Part shown: positions 42,746-52,161 of the stretch, piece after piece | How positions within the stretch are numbered: position 1 is the stretch's first letter | Layout of the letters: each line of letters begins with the position of its first letter | NCBI RefSeq assembly: GCF_003122085.1 | Contig: NZ_QEXV01000001.1 | Span: 930,001 to 994,000 of the forward strand | DNA from: Marinicauda salina | GTDB lineage: Bacteria; Pseudomonadota; Alphaproteobacteria; Caulobacterales; Maricaulaceae | Reading direction: 5' to 3' | DNA length: 64,000 bases | The notes under the pieces: generated by a model | Told to the model about the DNA's origin: nothing | Database searches by the model: none | The model's input: only the letters and a program-made list of their open reading frames with translations | Translations under genes and position numbers: made by a program

Positions 42746-44343
42746 TCGTCGTCGAAGAGATTGCGGACCCGCGTGTAGTCGGGCTTGCCGGTCGCCAGCA
42801 GCGGCACGTCGTCGACCACGCGGATGCGCGAGGGGATGACGAGGCGGGAACAGCCGCGCTCGCGCGCGCCTTCGCCGAACGCCTCCCGGTCCGCGTCGGA
42901 CTGGTCGGTCACGAGGACGATCGCTTCGCCCTTCCTGTCGGCGTGAAGCGCGATCGCGGCGTGGTGCGCGTCTGGCCACAGCGCGCGGGCGCACGACTCG
43001 ACGTCGTCGAGCGAGACCATCTCGCCGCCGATCTTGGCGAAGCGCTTGATGCGGCCGGTGACCGTGATGAAGCCGTCGGAATCGACTTCGGCCAGGTCCT
43101 CGGTGTCGAACCAGCGACCGGTCCGCGCCTCGACCGCGCCGCGGCGCTCGGGATCGAGATAGCCCAGCATGATATTTGGGCCGCGCACGAGCAGCCGCGC
43201 GCCGGCCTTGATTCCGGGAACGCGCTCGAGCCGGGCCTTCATGCCGGGCAGCAGCCGGCCCACCGTGCCGGGCCTGTCGGCGTCGGGCTGGTTGACGGCG
43301 ATCACCGGTCCGCACTCGGTCAGACCGTAGCCCTGCAGGACGGCGGCGGAGGACTTGCGCGCGAACAGCCGCTTCGTCGCATCGCTCATGCGCTCGCCGC
43401 CGAGCACGACATAGCGCAGGCCCTCGAGCGCGTCCTTGTCCGCCGCGCGGGCGTAATACCGCGCGAACGTGTCGGTGGAGACGAGCACGTTCGCCCCGGT
43501 CTTCGCGATCAGCTCGGGGATCAGCTTGCGGTCAAGCGGCGAGGGGTGGAGCACGGTCTTCATGCCGCCGAGGATCGGCAGCAGCACGCCGCCGGTCAGC
43601 CCGAAGCCGTGGAAGATCGGCAGGGCGTTGAAGAACACCCAGTCGGGGTCGAAGGGGATGTGGGCGCGGCACTGGGCGATGTTGGCGAGGATGTTGGCGT
43701 GGCTGAGCGCGACGCCCTTGGGCGTTCCCGTCGTGCCCGAGGTGAACAGGAGGACGGCCGGGTCGTCCGGCGAGGTCCTCGCCAGGCCCGGATCCGGCAG
43801 GGCGGCGCGGACGCCGGCGACGAGCTTGTCGAGCGCGCCGATCTCGGCCCGGACGTCCTCCAGCCGAACGAGCTCGACATCGGTCTCCAGGCTTTCGGCG
43901 AGGGCCTCGAGCCCGGCGGCCTCGATGAAGCGCCGCGAGGTGACGACCGTCTTCACGTCGGCCAGCTCGCAGGCGGCGCGAATATGGGCCGCGCCGGCGG
44001 TGAAATTGAGCATGGCCGGCGTGCGCCCGGCGGCGTGGAGCGCGAAGACGGCGATGACGGCCGGCGCGGCGGTCGGCAGCAGCACGCCGACCGCCTTGTC
44101 TCCGCGGGTCTTCCGCGCGAGCCGTCCGCCGAGCGCGTAGGCCGCCTGGATCAGCCGGTCATAGCCGATCGGCTCTCCGTCGCCGTCCTGGAGGATCGGG
44201 GTCGACCCGCCATGGCGGCGCCGGGCGTCGCGCAGGGCGCCCAGAAGCGTCCCGGCGAACGCGGCGGTGTCGAGCGTCGCGCCTTCCCACGTCTCGAGGA
44301 CCTCGCCCCGGGATGCGTCCTGATCGGCGTCGTCGGACTCCAA
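42694..44343 (-). CDS. AMP-binding acyl-activating enzyme (acyl-ACP/acyl-CoA synthetase, Aas C-terminal-like)
   Basis: A 549-residue adenylate-forming enzyme. The phosphate-binding loop LLFTSGTTGTPKGV, the YGLTECGPV motif and WFDTEDLAEVDSDGFITVTGR are clear, with the catalytic Lys expected in TGKPDYTRV near the C-terminus. The closest resemblance is to the ligase half of E. coli Aas. The TTG at 44343 is chosen because AGGAGG lies 6 nt upstream and no ATG precedes the domain. Substrate chain and acceptor are inferred, not shown. Confidence 0.87.
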   Translation of the reverse strand: MESDDADQDASRGEVLETWEGATLDTAAFAGTLLGALRDARRRHGGSTPILQDGDGEPIGYDRLIQAAYALGGRLARKTRGDKAVGVLLPTAAPAVIAVFALHAAGRTPAMLNFTAGAAHIRAACELADVKTVVTSRRFIEAAGLEALAESLETDVELVRLEDVRAEIGALDKLVAGVRAALPDPGLARTSPDDPAVLLFTSGTTGTPKGVALSHANILANIAQCRAHIPFDPDWVFFNALPIFHGFGLTGGVLLPILGGMKTVLHPSPLDRKLIPELIAKTGANVLVSTDTFARYYARAADKDALEGLRYVVLGGERMSDATKRLFARKSSAAVLQGYGLTECGPVIAVNQPDADRPGTVGRLLPGMKARLERVPGIKAGARLLVRGPNIMLGYLDPERRGAVEARTGRWFDTEDLAEVDSDGFITVTGRIKRFAKIGGEMVSLDDVESCARALWPDAHHAAIALHADRKGEAIVLVTDQSDADREAFGEGARERGCSRLVIPSRIRVVDDVPLLATGKPDYTRVRNLFDDDQPGNGGASASVSERST

Positions 44344-44430
44344 TGCGGGCCTCCTGCACGCGCTGCGGCCATTCACGCGACCGGCGCATGCATCAATAAC
44401 GCCCAATCCAGCATGGAAGTTCGCAGCGCT

Positions 44431-45180
44431 TCACGCCGGCGTGTAGCCGCGATCGGCGCGCTTCATCGCGAAGACCTGCGCGAGCAGATCGTCCGTCAGC
44501 GTCGCCTCCGGCGGGCCTTCCGCAGCGACGCGCCCGCCGTCGAGGACGATCACCCGGTCCGCCCAGCCCAAAACCGCGTCGAGATCGTGCAGCGCGGCGA
44601 TGACGGCGCGACCGGCCTCGGCCTCGCCTCGCAGCACGGCCAGCGCGTCGTGCTGGTGGCGCAGGTCGAGCGCGGTCACGGGCTCGTCGGCCAAGAGGAC
44701 CGGCGCGCGGGCGGCGAGCGCCCGGGCGAGATGGACGCGGGCCTGCTCGCCGCCCGACAGCGCGTCGACGCGGCGGCCGGCGAGCGCGGCCGCATCGGCG
44801 CGGTCGAGCGCGGCGTCGACGGCGGCGCGGTCGTCCGCGTCCAGCCGGTCATAGGGCGCGCCGCCCCAGGCGAAGCGGCCGAGCGCGGCGAGGTCGCGCG
44901 CGCGGATCGCCCAGGCCGTATCGCGCGCCTGCGGCAGATAGCTCGCCCGGCGCCCGCGCTCGCGCGGGTCGAGCGAAGAGACGGACGCGCCGCCGAGCCG
45001 GGCTTCGCCCTCGGCCAGCGGAACCAGGCCGAGCGCGGCGCGGATCGCCGTCGACTTGCCCGCCCCGTTGGGCCCGACGAGGGCGACGCACTCGCCCGGA
45101 CCGACGGAGAACGAGACGCCGTCGAGGACGCGGCGGCCGCCGAGATCGACCGAGACGGTATCCAGCTCCAGCACGCTCAT
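44431..45180 (-). CDS. btuD: vitamin B12 ABC transporter ATP-binding protein
   Basis: A 249-residue ATPase with Walker A GPNGAGKST (about residue 37), signature LSGGEQARVHLARAL and Walker B VLLADEPVTALD, of the FecE/BtuD group that powers import of cobalamin, heme or siderophores. It overlaps the permease gene by 4 bp. The cobalamin riboswitch ahead of the operon points to B12 as the substrate. It is the last gene of btuB-btuF-btuC-btuD. Confidence 0.88.
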   Translation of the reverse strand: MSVLELDTVSVDLGGRRVLDGVSFSVGPGECVALVGPNGAGKSTAIRAALGLVPLAEGEARLGGASVSSLDPRERGRRASYLPQARDTAWAIRARDLAALGRFAWGGAPYDRLDADDRAAVDAALDRADAAALAGRRVDALSGGEQARVHLARALAARAPVLLADEPVTALDLRHQHDALAVLRGEAEAGRAVIAALHDLDAVLGWADRVIVLDGGRVAAEGPPEATLTDDLLAQVFAMKRADRGYTPA

Positions 45181-46166
45181 CGTCCGATGCTCCGATTACG
45201 CGCGGCGATCCAGACGAAGGCCGGCGCGCCCACGAGGGCGGCAGCGACGCCGAGCTTGAGCTCCTGGGTGAAGGGAGCGAGCCGGATCGCGAGATCGGCG
45301 AGCACCAGCATGATCCCGGCCGTGAGCGCGCTCGGGACGATCAGGTCGGCGGGATCGTGCTTCACCAGCGGGCGGACGACGTGGGGCGCGACGATGCCCA
45401 CGAAGCCGATCATGCCGGCGACCGCCACCGCCGCGCCCGTCATCAGCGCCGTCCCCGCGATGACGAGCGCGCGGGTGCGTTTCAGGTCGACGCCGAGGGT
45501 GAAGGCGGCCTCCTCGCCCAGGGCGAGCGCGCGCAGACCGGGCGCGGCGGCGAGCGCGAGCCCCAGCCCGGCGATCCAGAACGGCGCGGCGAAGCCGAGA
45601 TCGGCCCAGCTGCGGTTGGCGACCGAGCCCAGCAGCCAGTTCACCAGGTCCGACAGCGAGAACGGGTTGGGCGCGAGATTCATCGCCAGCGCGGTCAGCG
45701 CCCCGGCGAAGCTCGAGATTCCGACGCCGACGAGGATGAGCTGGACCGAGCCGATGCGTGTCGCGCCCAGCGTATAGAGCAGGGCGGTCGCGCCGAGCGC
45801 GAAGGCCACCGCGAGGCCCGGCACGGCGAGCGTCGTCAGCGCGGCGAGATTGAAATAGATGGCGACCACCGCGCCCAGCGCCGCCGAGCCGGAGACGCCG
45901 AGCACGCCGGGATCGGCGAGCGGATTCCTCAGAAGCCCCTGCAGCGCCGCGCCGCTGGCGCCCAGCGCGCCGCCGACGAGGAAGGCGGCGAGCGCGCGCG
46001 GCAGGCGGATGTCCCACACGATGATCCGGACGGGTTCGCGCCCCGCGCCCGCGACGCCGGCCAGCGTCTCGCCCACCGAGAGCGGCGCGCTGCCCGCGAG
46101 ACAGGCGAGCGCGATGGAGACGAGGCTCGCCGCGGCGAGCGCGAGGAGGAGGCCCGTCCGGCTCAC
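45177..46166 (-). CDS. btuC: vitamin B12 ABC transporter permease
   Basis: A 329-residue FecCD-family permease with about ten helices; IRLPRALAAFLVGGALGASGAALQGLLRNPLADPGVLGVSGSAAL (read in parts) near residue 55-100 and GFVGIVAPHVVRPLVKHDPADL in the last third are family hallmarks. The start is a GTG at 46166 that overlaps the stop of btuF by 4 bp (GTGA). It would form the membrane channel with BtuD. Confidence 0.9.
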   Translation of the reverse strand: MSRTGLLLALAAASLVSIALACLAGSAPLSVGETLAGVAGAGREPVRIIVWDIRLPRALAAFLVGGALGASGAALQGLLRNPLADPGVLGVSGSAALGAVVAIYFNLAALTTLAVPGLAVAFALGATALLYTLGATRIGSVQLILVGVGISSFAGALTALAMNLAPNPFSLSDLVNWLLGSVANRSWADLGFAAPFWIAGLGLALAAAPGLRALALGEEAAFTLGVDLKRTRALVIAGTALMTGAAVAVAGMIGFVGIVAPHVVRPLVKHDPADLIVPSALTAGIMLVLADLAIRLAPFTQELKLGVAAALVGAPAFVWIAARNRSIGR

Positions 46167-46999
46167 GGCGCGGCCGCCAAGCGGCGGGCTTCGACCTGGC
46201 GGCGCGCGTCGAGCGCGGCCTCGGCGAGCAGCCATGACGTGCAGCCGATCTGCGCGCCCGAGAGATGGGCGGTCTCGGCGTTCTCCAGCAGCGTCTGCAG
46301 CGCGCCGTGACGGGTATAGCTCCAGGCGTCGGACTGCGTGGCCAGCGTGTCGAAGAAGCCGGTCACGATCGTTTCGGGCGGATCGAGCACGAGGCGTTCG
46401 AGCGGCAGCATGCGCCAGCCCGCCGTATCGCGGAGCGCGTTCTCGAAGCCGGCGGCCTCGAACACGGCGTGCATGATCGTGCCCGAGCCCGTCGTCGCGC
46501 CCGAGGCGGTGAGGTAGAGCGCGGTGCGGCCGTCGCCGCCCCCGCGGCCGGCCTCGGCCAGCGTGGCGTCCATCTCGGCGATGAGCGCCTCGCCGCGAGC
46601 TTCCTGCTCGAGGGCGGCGGCGACGGCGCGGATATTGGCGCGGATGTCGTCGAAGTCGGCGGCGTAGGCGATCTGCACGGTGTCGATGCCGACGCGGTCG
46701 TAGAAGCCGCGCGCCCGCGGTCCGCCGCCATAGCTGCGCACGACGAGATCGGGCTCGAGCGCGAGCACGTCCTCGGCCAGCGCGCGCACCTGAGGCAGGC
46801 CGGCGGCGTCTTCGCGCAGCGCGCTGTAGTCGCGGTCGGCTTCCGGCGACAGGGCGCGGATCTGGTCGCGGTCGGCGAGCGCGAGCACGTACTGGTCGGC
46901 GCAATAGTCCAGCGACACGGTCGCCGGCGGGTCGGCGAAGGCGGCCGGGGCGAGGGCGAACGCCCCCGCCGCGGCGGCGATATGCGTGCGCAGGCTCAT
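46163..46999 (-). CDS. btuF: vitamin B12 ABC transporter substrate-binding protein
   Basis: A 278-residue periplasmic protein with signal peptide (THIAAAAGAFALAPAAFA). The class III binding-protein fold is seen in VSLDYCADQYVLALADRDQIRALS, the interdomain segment ALEPDLVVRSYGG and the C-terminal lobe. Homologues bind cobalamin, heme or iron chelates; the operon context with a B12 riboswitch argues for cobalamin. Its stop overlaps btuC and its start overlaps the btuB stop by 4 bp. Confidence 0.85.
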   Translation of the reverse strand: MSLRTHIAAAAGAFALAPAAFADPPATVSLDYCADQYVLALADRDQIRALSPEADRDYSALREDAAGLPQVRALAEDVLALEPDLVVRSYGGGPRARGFYDRVGIDTVQIAYAADFDDIRANIRAVAAALEQEARGEALIAEMDATLAEAGRGGGDGRTALYLTASGATTGSGTIMHAVFEAAGFENALRDTAGWRMLPLERLVLDPPETIVTGFFDTLATQSDAWSYTRHGALQTLLENAETAHLSGAQIGCTSWLLAEAALDARRQVEARRLAAAP

Positions 47000-48927
47000 C
47001 GCGCGTATCTCAGCCCGACCATGACGCGGCGCGGCGCCCCGGCGAAGGCCGCCGGGTTCTCCCAGGTCTCGTCGAAGACGTTCTTCGCCGCGGCGAACGC
47101 CTCGATCCGGTCGGTCACGTCGAAGGTCCCGGACAGGTTCACGAGCTCGTAGGCGTCGATGACTGCGCCCGAGGCGACGAAGACGCCGTCATCGTCATAG
47201 GTCACGTCGCGGCGCTCGCCCACGAAGACATACTCCAGGCTGAGCGCGGCGCGCTCGACCGGCCGCCAGCGCGCCGAGGCCGACCAGGCGTGCGGGGGTC
47301 GGCGCAGCAGGCGCGCGCCGGTGACCGCGTTGATCGCGTCGGTGAAGGTGTAGTCCACCCGGACGTCCAGGCGCTCGCTCGGCGCGATCGCGACGAAGGC
47401 CTCGAAGCCCTCGATCTCGGCCTCGCCGATATTGACGTTCTGGCCGGTGAATGTGGTGAAGTCGAACTCGGTCTCGATCAGGTCCTCGATGTCCTGATCG
47501 AACCAGGTCGCGCCGAAGCGCACGCCGTCTTCGGCGCCGAACGCGGGCAGGGCGGTCGCGAAGCCGAGCTCCCAGCCGACGCTTTCTTCGGGTTCGAGAT
47601 CGGGGTTGGGCGTGATGAAGGCCGACGAGGCGAAGCGCTCCGACAGGGTCGGCGCCTTGAAGGCCGAGCCGATCGAGCCGACGAGGCGGGTGCGCAGCTC
47701 TGGCAAGTGGACCACGGCGCCGATATCGGCCGTCGTCTCGGTCCCGAAATTCTCGTAGTCGTCGACGCGCGCCGAGGCGGTGAGATCGACGCGGTCGCCG
47801 AGGCCGGCCTGGCCGACCACGAAGCCGCCCCAGGCCTCCTCGACGACGGAGAGCGGCGCGGCGAAAGCGGCGTCGGTCTCGATGTCCTCGCGCTGGTATT
47901 GCGCGCCGAAGCTCACGCGCGGGTCGCGCAGCCCGCTCGCGCCGGGCCGCCAGACATTGAGCCATTCGGCGAAGGTGCGCTCCCCCTCATACGTGTCGGT
48001 GATGACGCCGCCGTCGCGGTTCTCGAGATCGTTGAGCACCTGGCCGCCGCGCAGGCGGCTGGTGAAGCCGCCGTCCCGGCTCGTCCAGGCCGCGCCCATG
48101 CGCCAGACGGCGTAGTCGTCGGCGTTGACGAGGTCGGGGTCGTCGGCGCGCTGGAACCCGCTCGCGCCGCCGGAGAAGGTGTCGACCTCGCTTTCGGCCG
48201 AACGCAGGCGCACCAGGCCTTCCAGCGTCACCCCGCCGTCGAGATCGTATTCGCCGGTCGCCGTCAGCACCGCGAACTCCGCGCCGTCGCGATCGCCGGT
48301 CGCCGTCGACATGCGCGAAGGCGTGACGTCGTAGCCGTCGGTCTCCATCGCCTCGACGGTCAGGCCGTAGCGCGCGCGCTCCGTCGAGCCGGCGGCGCCG
48401 ACAAGGCCGCGCACGGTGGAGAATTCGCCCACGGCGATCTCGGCGTAGGGCTCGAAGGCGGTCTCGCCGCCCAGGCGCGGGATGATGTTCACCGCGCCGC
48501 CGATCGCGTCGGAGCCGTAGACCGAGGACAGCGGGCCGCGGACCACCTCGACGCGGGCGGCGTCGCCGACCAGTTCCGAGCCGAAATTGAAGATCCCGTT
48601 GGCGCTGGCGGGATCGTTGAGCCGGATCCCGTCGAGCAGGGCGAGGGTGTGCTTGGAGTTCGCCCCGCGCAGGAAGACCGAGGTCAGCGACCCGGCGGGG
48701 CCGGACTGGGCGACGGTGACGCCCGGCAGGTCGGCGAGCGCCTCGGAGAGCGTGGCGACGGCCTCGAGCTCGATATCGGCGCGCTCGACCGTGGAGACCG
48801 AGGCGGGCAGGCGCTCGGCCTCGGTCTCGAAGCGCGTGCCGGTGACGATGACGGCGTCGTCGGCGCTCTCGGCCAGGGCGGGCGCGCTCGCGCCCAGCAG
48901 GAGGAGTGAAAGAGTCGATCTGATCAT
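46996..48927 (-). CDS. btuB: TonB-dependent outer-membrane receptor, BtuB-like
   Basis: A 643-residue receptor with signal peptide (TLSLLLLGASAPALA). The Ton box region DDAVIVTGTR, the plug motif LADLPGVTVAQSG, LRGANSKHTLALLDGIRLND and VRVEVVRGPLSSVYGSDAIGGAVNI-type strands (in parts) are present, followed by a beta-barrel that ends in a terminal YAR near the stop. BtuB takes cobalamin across the outer membrane with TonB. The ATG at 48927 is used; the frame remains open through the riboswitch but that is not coding. Confidence 0.92.
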   Translation of the reverse strand: MIRSTLSLLLLGASAPALAESADDAVIVTGTRFETEAERLPASVSTVERADIELEAVATLSEALADLPGVTVAQSGPAGSLTSVFLRGANSKHTLALLDGIRLNDPASANGIFNFGSELVGDAARVEVVRGPLSSVYGSDAIGGAVNIIPRLGGETAFEPYAEIAVGEFSTVRGLVGAAGSTERARYGLTVEAMETDGYDVTPSRMSTATGDRDGAEFAVLTATGEYDLDGGVTLEGLVRLRSAESEVDTFSGGASGFQRADDPDLVNADDYAVWRMGAAWTSRDGGFTSRLRGGQVLNDLENRDGGVITDTYEGERTFAEWLNVWRPGASGLRDPRVSFGAQYQREDIETDAAFAAPLSVVEEAWGGFVVGQAGLGDRVDLTASARVDDYENFGTETTADIGAVVHLPELRTRLVGSIGSAFKAPTLSERFASSAFITPNPDLEPEESVGWELGFATALPAFGAEDGVRFGATWFDQDIEDLIETEFDFTTFTGQNVNIGEAEIEGFEAFVAIAPSERLDVRVDYTFTDAINAVTGARLLRRPPHAWSASARWRPVERAALSLEYVFVGERRDVTYDDDGVFVASGAVIDAYELVNLSGTFDVTDRIEAFAAAKNVFDETWENPAAFAGAPRRVMVGLRYAR

Positions 48928-49084
48928 GTTGTTTCCGTTCGCAGCCGGGGCGGAGCCGGACCCGGCGGGTTCGCGATTCATCGACGCCCGCGCCGGTCTC
49001 CCGGCGTCGCTCCGGCGTCCGGATGCGTCGCTGCGAACGGTTGTTCCGCTGTCCGTGGACTGCTCCCGGTCCCGGAACGAGCGA

Positions 49085-49276
49085 CCTGTGGGCGGCAGGT
49101 CTCCTGGCTTGCGGGTCACGGCCGGCGCGCCGCCTTCCCGGATCAGGGACGATCCAGTGGCTGCTGGCGCGCGGCTCGCCGCTGACAGTTGCGGGCACAG
49201 CCCCGGACTCGATGCGCGCGGGACGCGCGTCTCACCGGGTTCCCTCTTCGCCTCCTCGCGGAGGAACCGCCGGGGC
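49085..49276 (-). ncRNA. cobalamin (B12) riboswitch
   Basis: On the minus strand the leader of btuB carries the known cobalamin aptamer order: GGTTCC near its 5' end, GGGAACCCGGTGAGA, the core GGGGCTGTGCCCGCAACTGT, CCACTGG, GGGAAGGCG, and the B12 box GCCAGGAGACCTGCC (positions about 49108-49094). Binding of adenosylcobalamin is expected to shut off expression of the downstream btuB-btuF-btuC-btuD genes. A GC-rich stretch between the aptamer and btuB (about 48980-49090) could hold the expression platform. Confidence 0.93.
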
Positions 49277-49359
49277 ATGGTTTATGTCCGCCGCATGCGC
49301 CGGGTCAAGGCGGGGGCGGACCAAAGGCCGCGCTGTCGCATCGCGCCGGCGCAGGCTAG

Positions 49360-50010
49360 ATGAAGACCATGACCAGGCGTTCGAATCCGCTGAGCCGCGG
49401 GCTGCGCCGCTGGCGCCGGCGGCTGCGCGTGTTCGCCGGCCGGCTCGACCGCGCCGCGCGCGGACCGCATGCGCTCGCCGCGCTGTTCGCAGGCTCGGTG
49501 ATCGAATCGACGGTGTTTCCCTGGCCGATCGAGTTTCCCCTGCTCGCGCGCATGCTGCAGGGCCGGGCCAAGGTCTTTCCCGCCGCGGCGGTGGTGACGC
49601 TGGGCTCGGCGCTGGGTTGCCTGATCGCCTATCTCGGCGGCGTCGCGGCCTGGGACGCGCTGTCTCCGGTGATCGCCGAACCGGGCGCACGCGAAAGCGC
49701 GCTCGCCGCGGCGCGGGAGCGGATCGATCGCGCCGGCGCGCTGGCGGTCTTTCTCGGCATGATGACGCCGCTGCCGGTGCAGATCACCAGCTTCGCCGCC
49801 GGACTCGCCGGGGTGAACCCCGCGCTCTTTCTCGCCGCCGTACTGGCCGGCCGGACGGTGCGCTACTTCTCGATGGCCGTCCTCGTCTACGCCTTCGGCG
49901 AGCGGATCACGGCATGGTGGCGCGCGCGTCCGCCGGCGCTCCGCGCGGCCGGGGTCGGGGCGTTCCTGCTCGCCTTCATCGCCGCGGCCGTCTGGGTCGC
50001 GACGCCCTGA
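49360..50010 (+). CDS. YqaA/VTT-family membrane protein
   Basis: A 216-residue protein with a very basic N-terminus (MTRRSNPLSRGLRRWRRRLR) and four or five membrane helices. FAGSVIESTVFPWPIEFPLLARML, TLGSALGCLIAYLGG and GMMTPLPVQITSFAAGLAGVNPALF match the YqaA subgroup of the SNARE-associated/VTT (DedA-like) superfamily, some members of which flip lipids. Its own role is unknown. It starts 80 bp beyond the riboswitch, on the opposite strand. Confidence 0.8.
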   Translation: MKTMTRRSNPLSRGLRRWRRRLRVFAGRLDRAARGPHALAALFAGSVIESTVFPWPIEFPLLARMLQGRAKVFPAAAVVTLGSALGCLIAYLGGVAAWDALSPVIAEPGARESALAAARERIDRAGALAVFLGMMTPLPVQITSFAAGLAGVNPALFLAAVLAGRTVRYFSMAVLVYAFGERITAWWRARPPALRAAGVGAFLLAFIAAAVWVATP

Positions 50011-50092
50011 AACCCGCCCAGGACGGGACTCAATGGTTGCGCGAGTTTCCCCGGTTTGCTTCCCTTTACGCGAGTTTGACCGGGGGGGAATC

Positions 50093-52045
50093 ATGAAACG
50101 GACGCTCATCTCGCTCGCCGCCGCGGCGGTCATGTCCGCGCCTGCGTTCGCGCAGCAATACGCCGACTTCGCCGCCATCGAGGTCGGCTGGCAGCTCGAT
50201 CTCTCGCAGGACGGACGCTACGTCTCGCTGGGATGCGGGGCGGGCAATGAACGCTCGCTGTGCATCTACGATCTCGTGGGCGGCGGGGATCCGCAGATCA
50301 TGACCCCGCCCGACGACGCCCGCATCACCGGCGCCGAATGGGCGAGCGACCGGTATCTGTTGATCTATCTGGATACGGTGACCGAGCTGAACACGACGTC
50401 GGGACTGCACGATGTCCTCGTCAGCCGGATCGCCAGCTACGACATCGAGGAGAGCGATGCGGCGCTGATGATGACGGGCCGGAACGTGACGAGCGCGCTC
50501 GACAATGTCTCCTCGCTCGATCTCGACGATCCCGAGCATATCCTGATGCAGGTCTCGGTGCGGACGAGCGGCGGCAACCGCAATTCCAGCATCACCCGGG
50601 AGGAGATCGCGACCAATGTCTACCGGGTGCGGCTCGAGGATGGTCGTGACCGACGAATTGAACGCCTTCGCGGCGAGACCTTCCGCCGGATGTTCGACGC
50701 CGACGGCGAGCCGATTGCGGACATACGTCTCGACGAACGACGCCGGGAATTCGCCATCGCCCGGGTCGACGAGCGCGAGCCGGTCTATCTCGGCGAGCAC
50801 ACCGGCGAACTGCCCAGCGTGCATCATTCCGGCGAATCCGACTCCGTGCTTGTTCAGTTCTATGAAGGCGAGCGGCGCGGCCTCAACCGGCTCGACCTGC
50901 AGACCGGAGAGTTCACGCCCGCCGTCGAGGAATCATTGCAGGGGCTTATCGTCGACCCGGTCACCGACCCCTGGTCGCAGGCGTTTGTGGGCGCGGGCGT
51001 CTTCACGCCTGAGGGGCTGCCCGAAGAAATCTATACGGACGAGGAGCTGGCGAGCCTGCGCGAGGCCTTGGCCGGTGCGCTGGGCGCGGACCTGCTCAAC
51101 CTGATTTCCTGGTCCGCCGACCGCTCCATGATCGCCTTCGAAACCCGCGAGCCGGGACGACCGGCGGCGTATTACGTGTTTGACCGGAACGCTGGCCAGG
51201 TGAACCCGCTGGGCACGGAGGCGCCGCGGCTCGAGGGACGCCGGCTGGGCGATCAGATCGCGTTTTCCTACGAGGCGTCCGACGGGCTGGAGATTCCCGC
51301 GTATGTCACGCTGCCGCCGGGTGCGACCGAGGCGGACGGCCCGTTCCCGCTCGTCGTCATGCCCCACGGAGGCCCGCAGAGCCGGGACGACGCCACCTTC
51401 GACTGGTGGGCTCAGGCTTATGCTTCGCTGGGCTATGCCGTACTTCAGGCGAATTTCCGAGGTTCGTCGGGATACGGCCGAGACTTCATCGAAGCGGGCT
51501 TCGGCGAATTCGGCGGCAAGATGGTCCAGGACAATATCGACGGCGCCCGGCATCTCGTGGACGCCGGCATCGCCAGAGAGGGCGGCTATTGCACGGCGGG
51601 CGCCTCCTACGGCGGGTATGCCGCGCTGATGATGGGCATCCTCGATCCGGAGAATGTCGAGTGCGTGATCGCCACCGCGCCGGTGATCGACGCGATGTCG
51701 GTGCTCGCAGAGGCCAACGCGGCGGGCAGCGAAATCCGTCTGGATTACTGGGAGAACTATATCGGCTCCCTGCATGTCGGCCGCGACGAGGCCGCCGAGG
51801 TGTCCGCGGAAACACGCGCTCACGAGATCGAGGCGCCGGTCCTGCTCGTTCATGGCGACGAGGACCTCACGGTTCCGGTCACCCAGTCCGAACGCATGGC
51901 CGAGGCGCTGGAGACCGTCGGCGGCGAGGTCGAGCTGATCGTGCTCGAGGGGGAGGACCACTATCTCGGCAAGGCGTCCTCGCGGCTGACCATTCTCGAG
52001 GAGTCGCGCGCGCTGCTGGAGCGCGCGCTGCCGGTGCTCGAATAG
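50093..52045 (+). CDS. S9 family (prolyl oligopeptidase/acylaminoacyl-type) peptidase, copy 1
   Basis: A 650-residue secreted serine peptidase. The signal peptide MKRTLISLAAAAVMSAPAFA sends it to the periplasm. The N-terminal 380 residues form a beta-propeller-like domain; the C-terminal alpha/beta-hydrolase has the nucleophile in AGASYGGYAAL, the Asp in HGDEDLTVP and the His in GEDHYL. S9 enzymes cut short peptides. CCGGGGGGG lies before the ATG at 50093. A tandem paralogue follows after 116 bp, with near-identical 3' ends. Confidence 0.92.
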   Translation: MKRTLISLAAAAVMSAPAFAQQYADFAAIEVGWQLDLSQDGRYVSLGCGAGNERSLCIYDLVGGGDPQIMTPPDDARITGAEWASDRYLLIYLDTVTELNTTSGLHDVLVSRIASYDIEESDAALMMTGRNVTSALDNVSSLDLDDPEHILMQVSVRTSGGNRNSSITREEIATNVYRVRLEDGRDRRIERLRGETFRRMFDADGEPIADIRLDERRREFAIARVDEREPVYLGEHTGELPSVHHSGESDSVLVQFYEGERRGLNRLDLQTGEFTPAVEESLQGLIVDPVTDPWSQAFVGAGVFTPEGLPEEIYTDEELASLREALAGALGADLLNLISWSADRSMIAFETREPGRPAAYYVFDRNAGQVNPLGTEAPRLEGRRLGDQIAFSYEASDGLEIPAYVTLPPGATEADGPFPLVVMPHGGPQSRDDATFDWWAQAYASLGYAVLQANFRGSSGYGRDFIEAGFGEFGGKMVQDNIDGARHLVDAGIAREGGYCTAGASYGGYAALMMGILDPENVECVIATAPVIDAMSVLAEANAAGSEIRLDYWENYIGSLHVGRDEAAEVSAETRAHEIEAPVLLVHGDEDLTVPVTQSERMAEALETVGGEVELIVLEGEDHYLGKASSRLTILEESRALLERALPVLE

Positions 52046-52161
52046 ACCAGGCGCCGGTCGAGGCGGCTGCGGCTAACGGCGCGGCCTCCCTTGGCCGGTC
52101 TCGATCGACCTCCGACGGTCGCGGCCTGGTTCCGCTTCAAGGGATTTCGACGGGGGAAATC

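Noticed and set aside
42943-45777. 944-codon plus-strand frame across the ligase and B12 transporter genes
   Set aside because: Antisense shadow. All recognisable motifs are on the minus strand.
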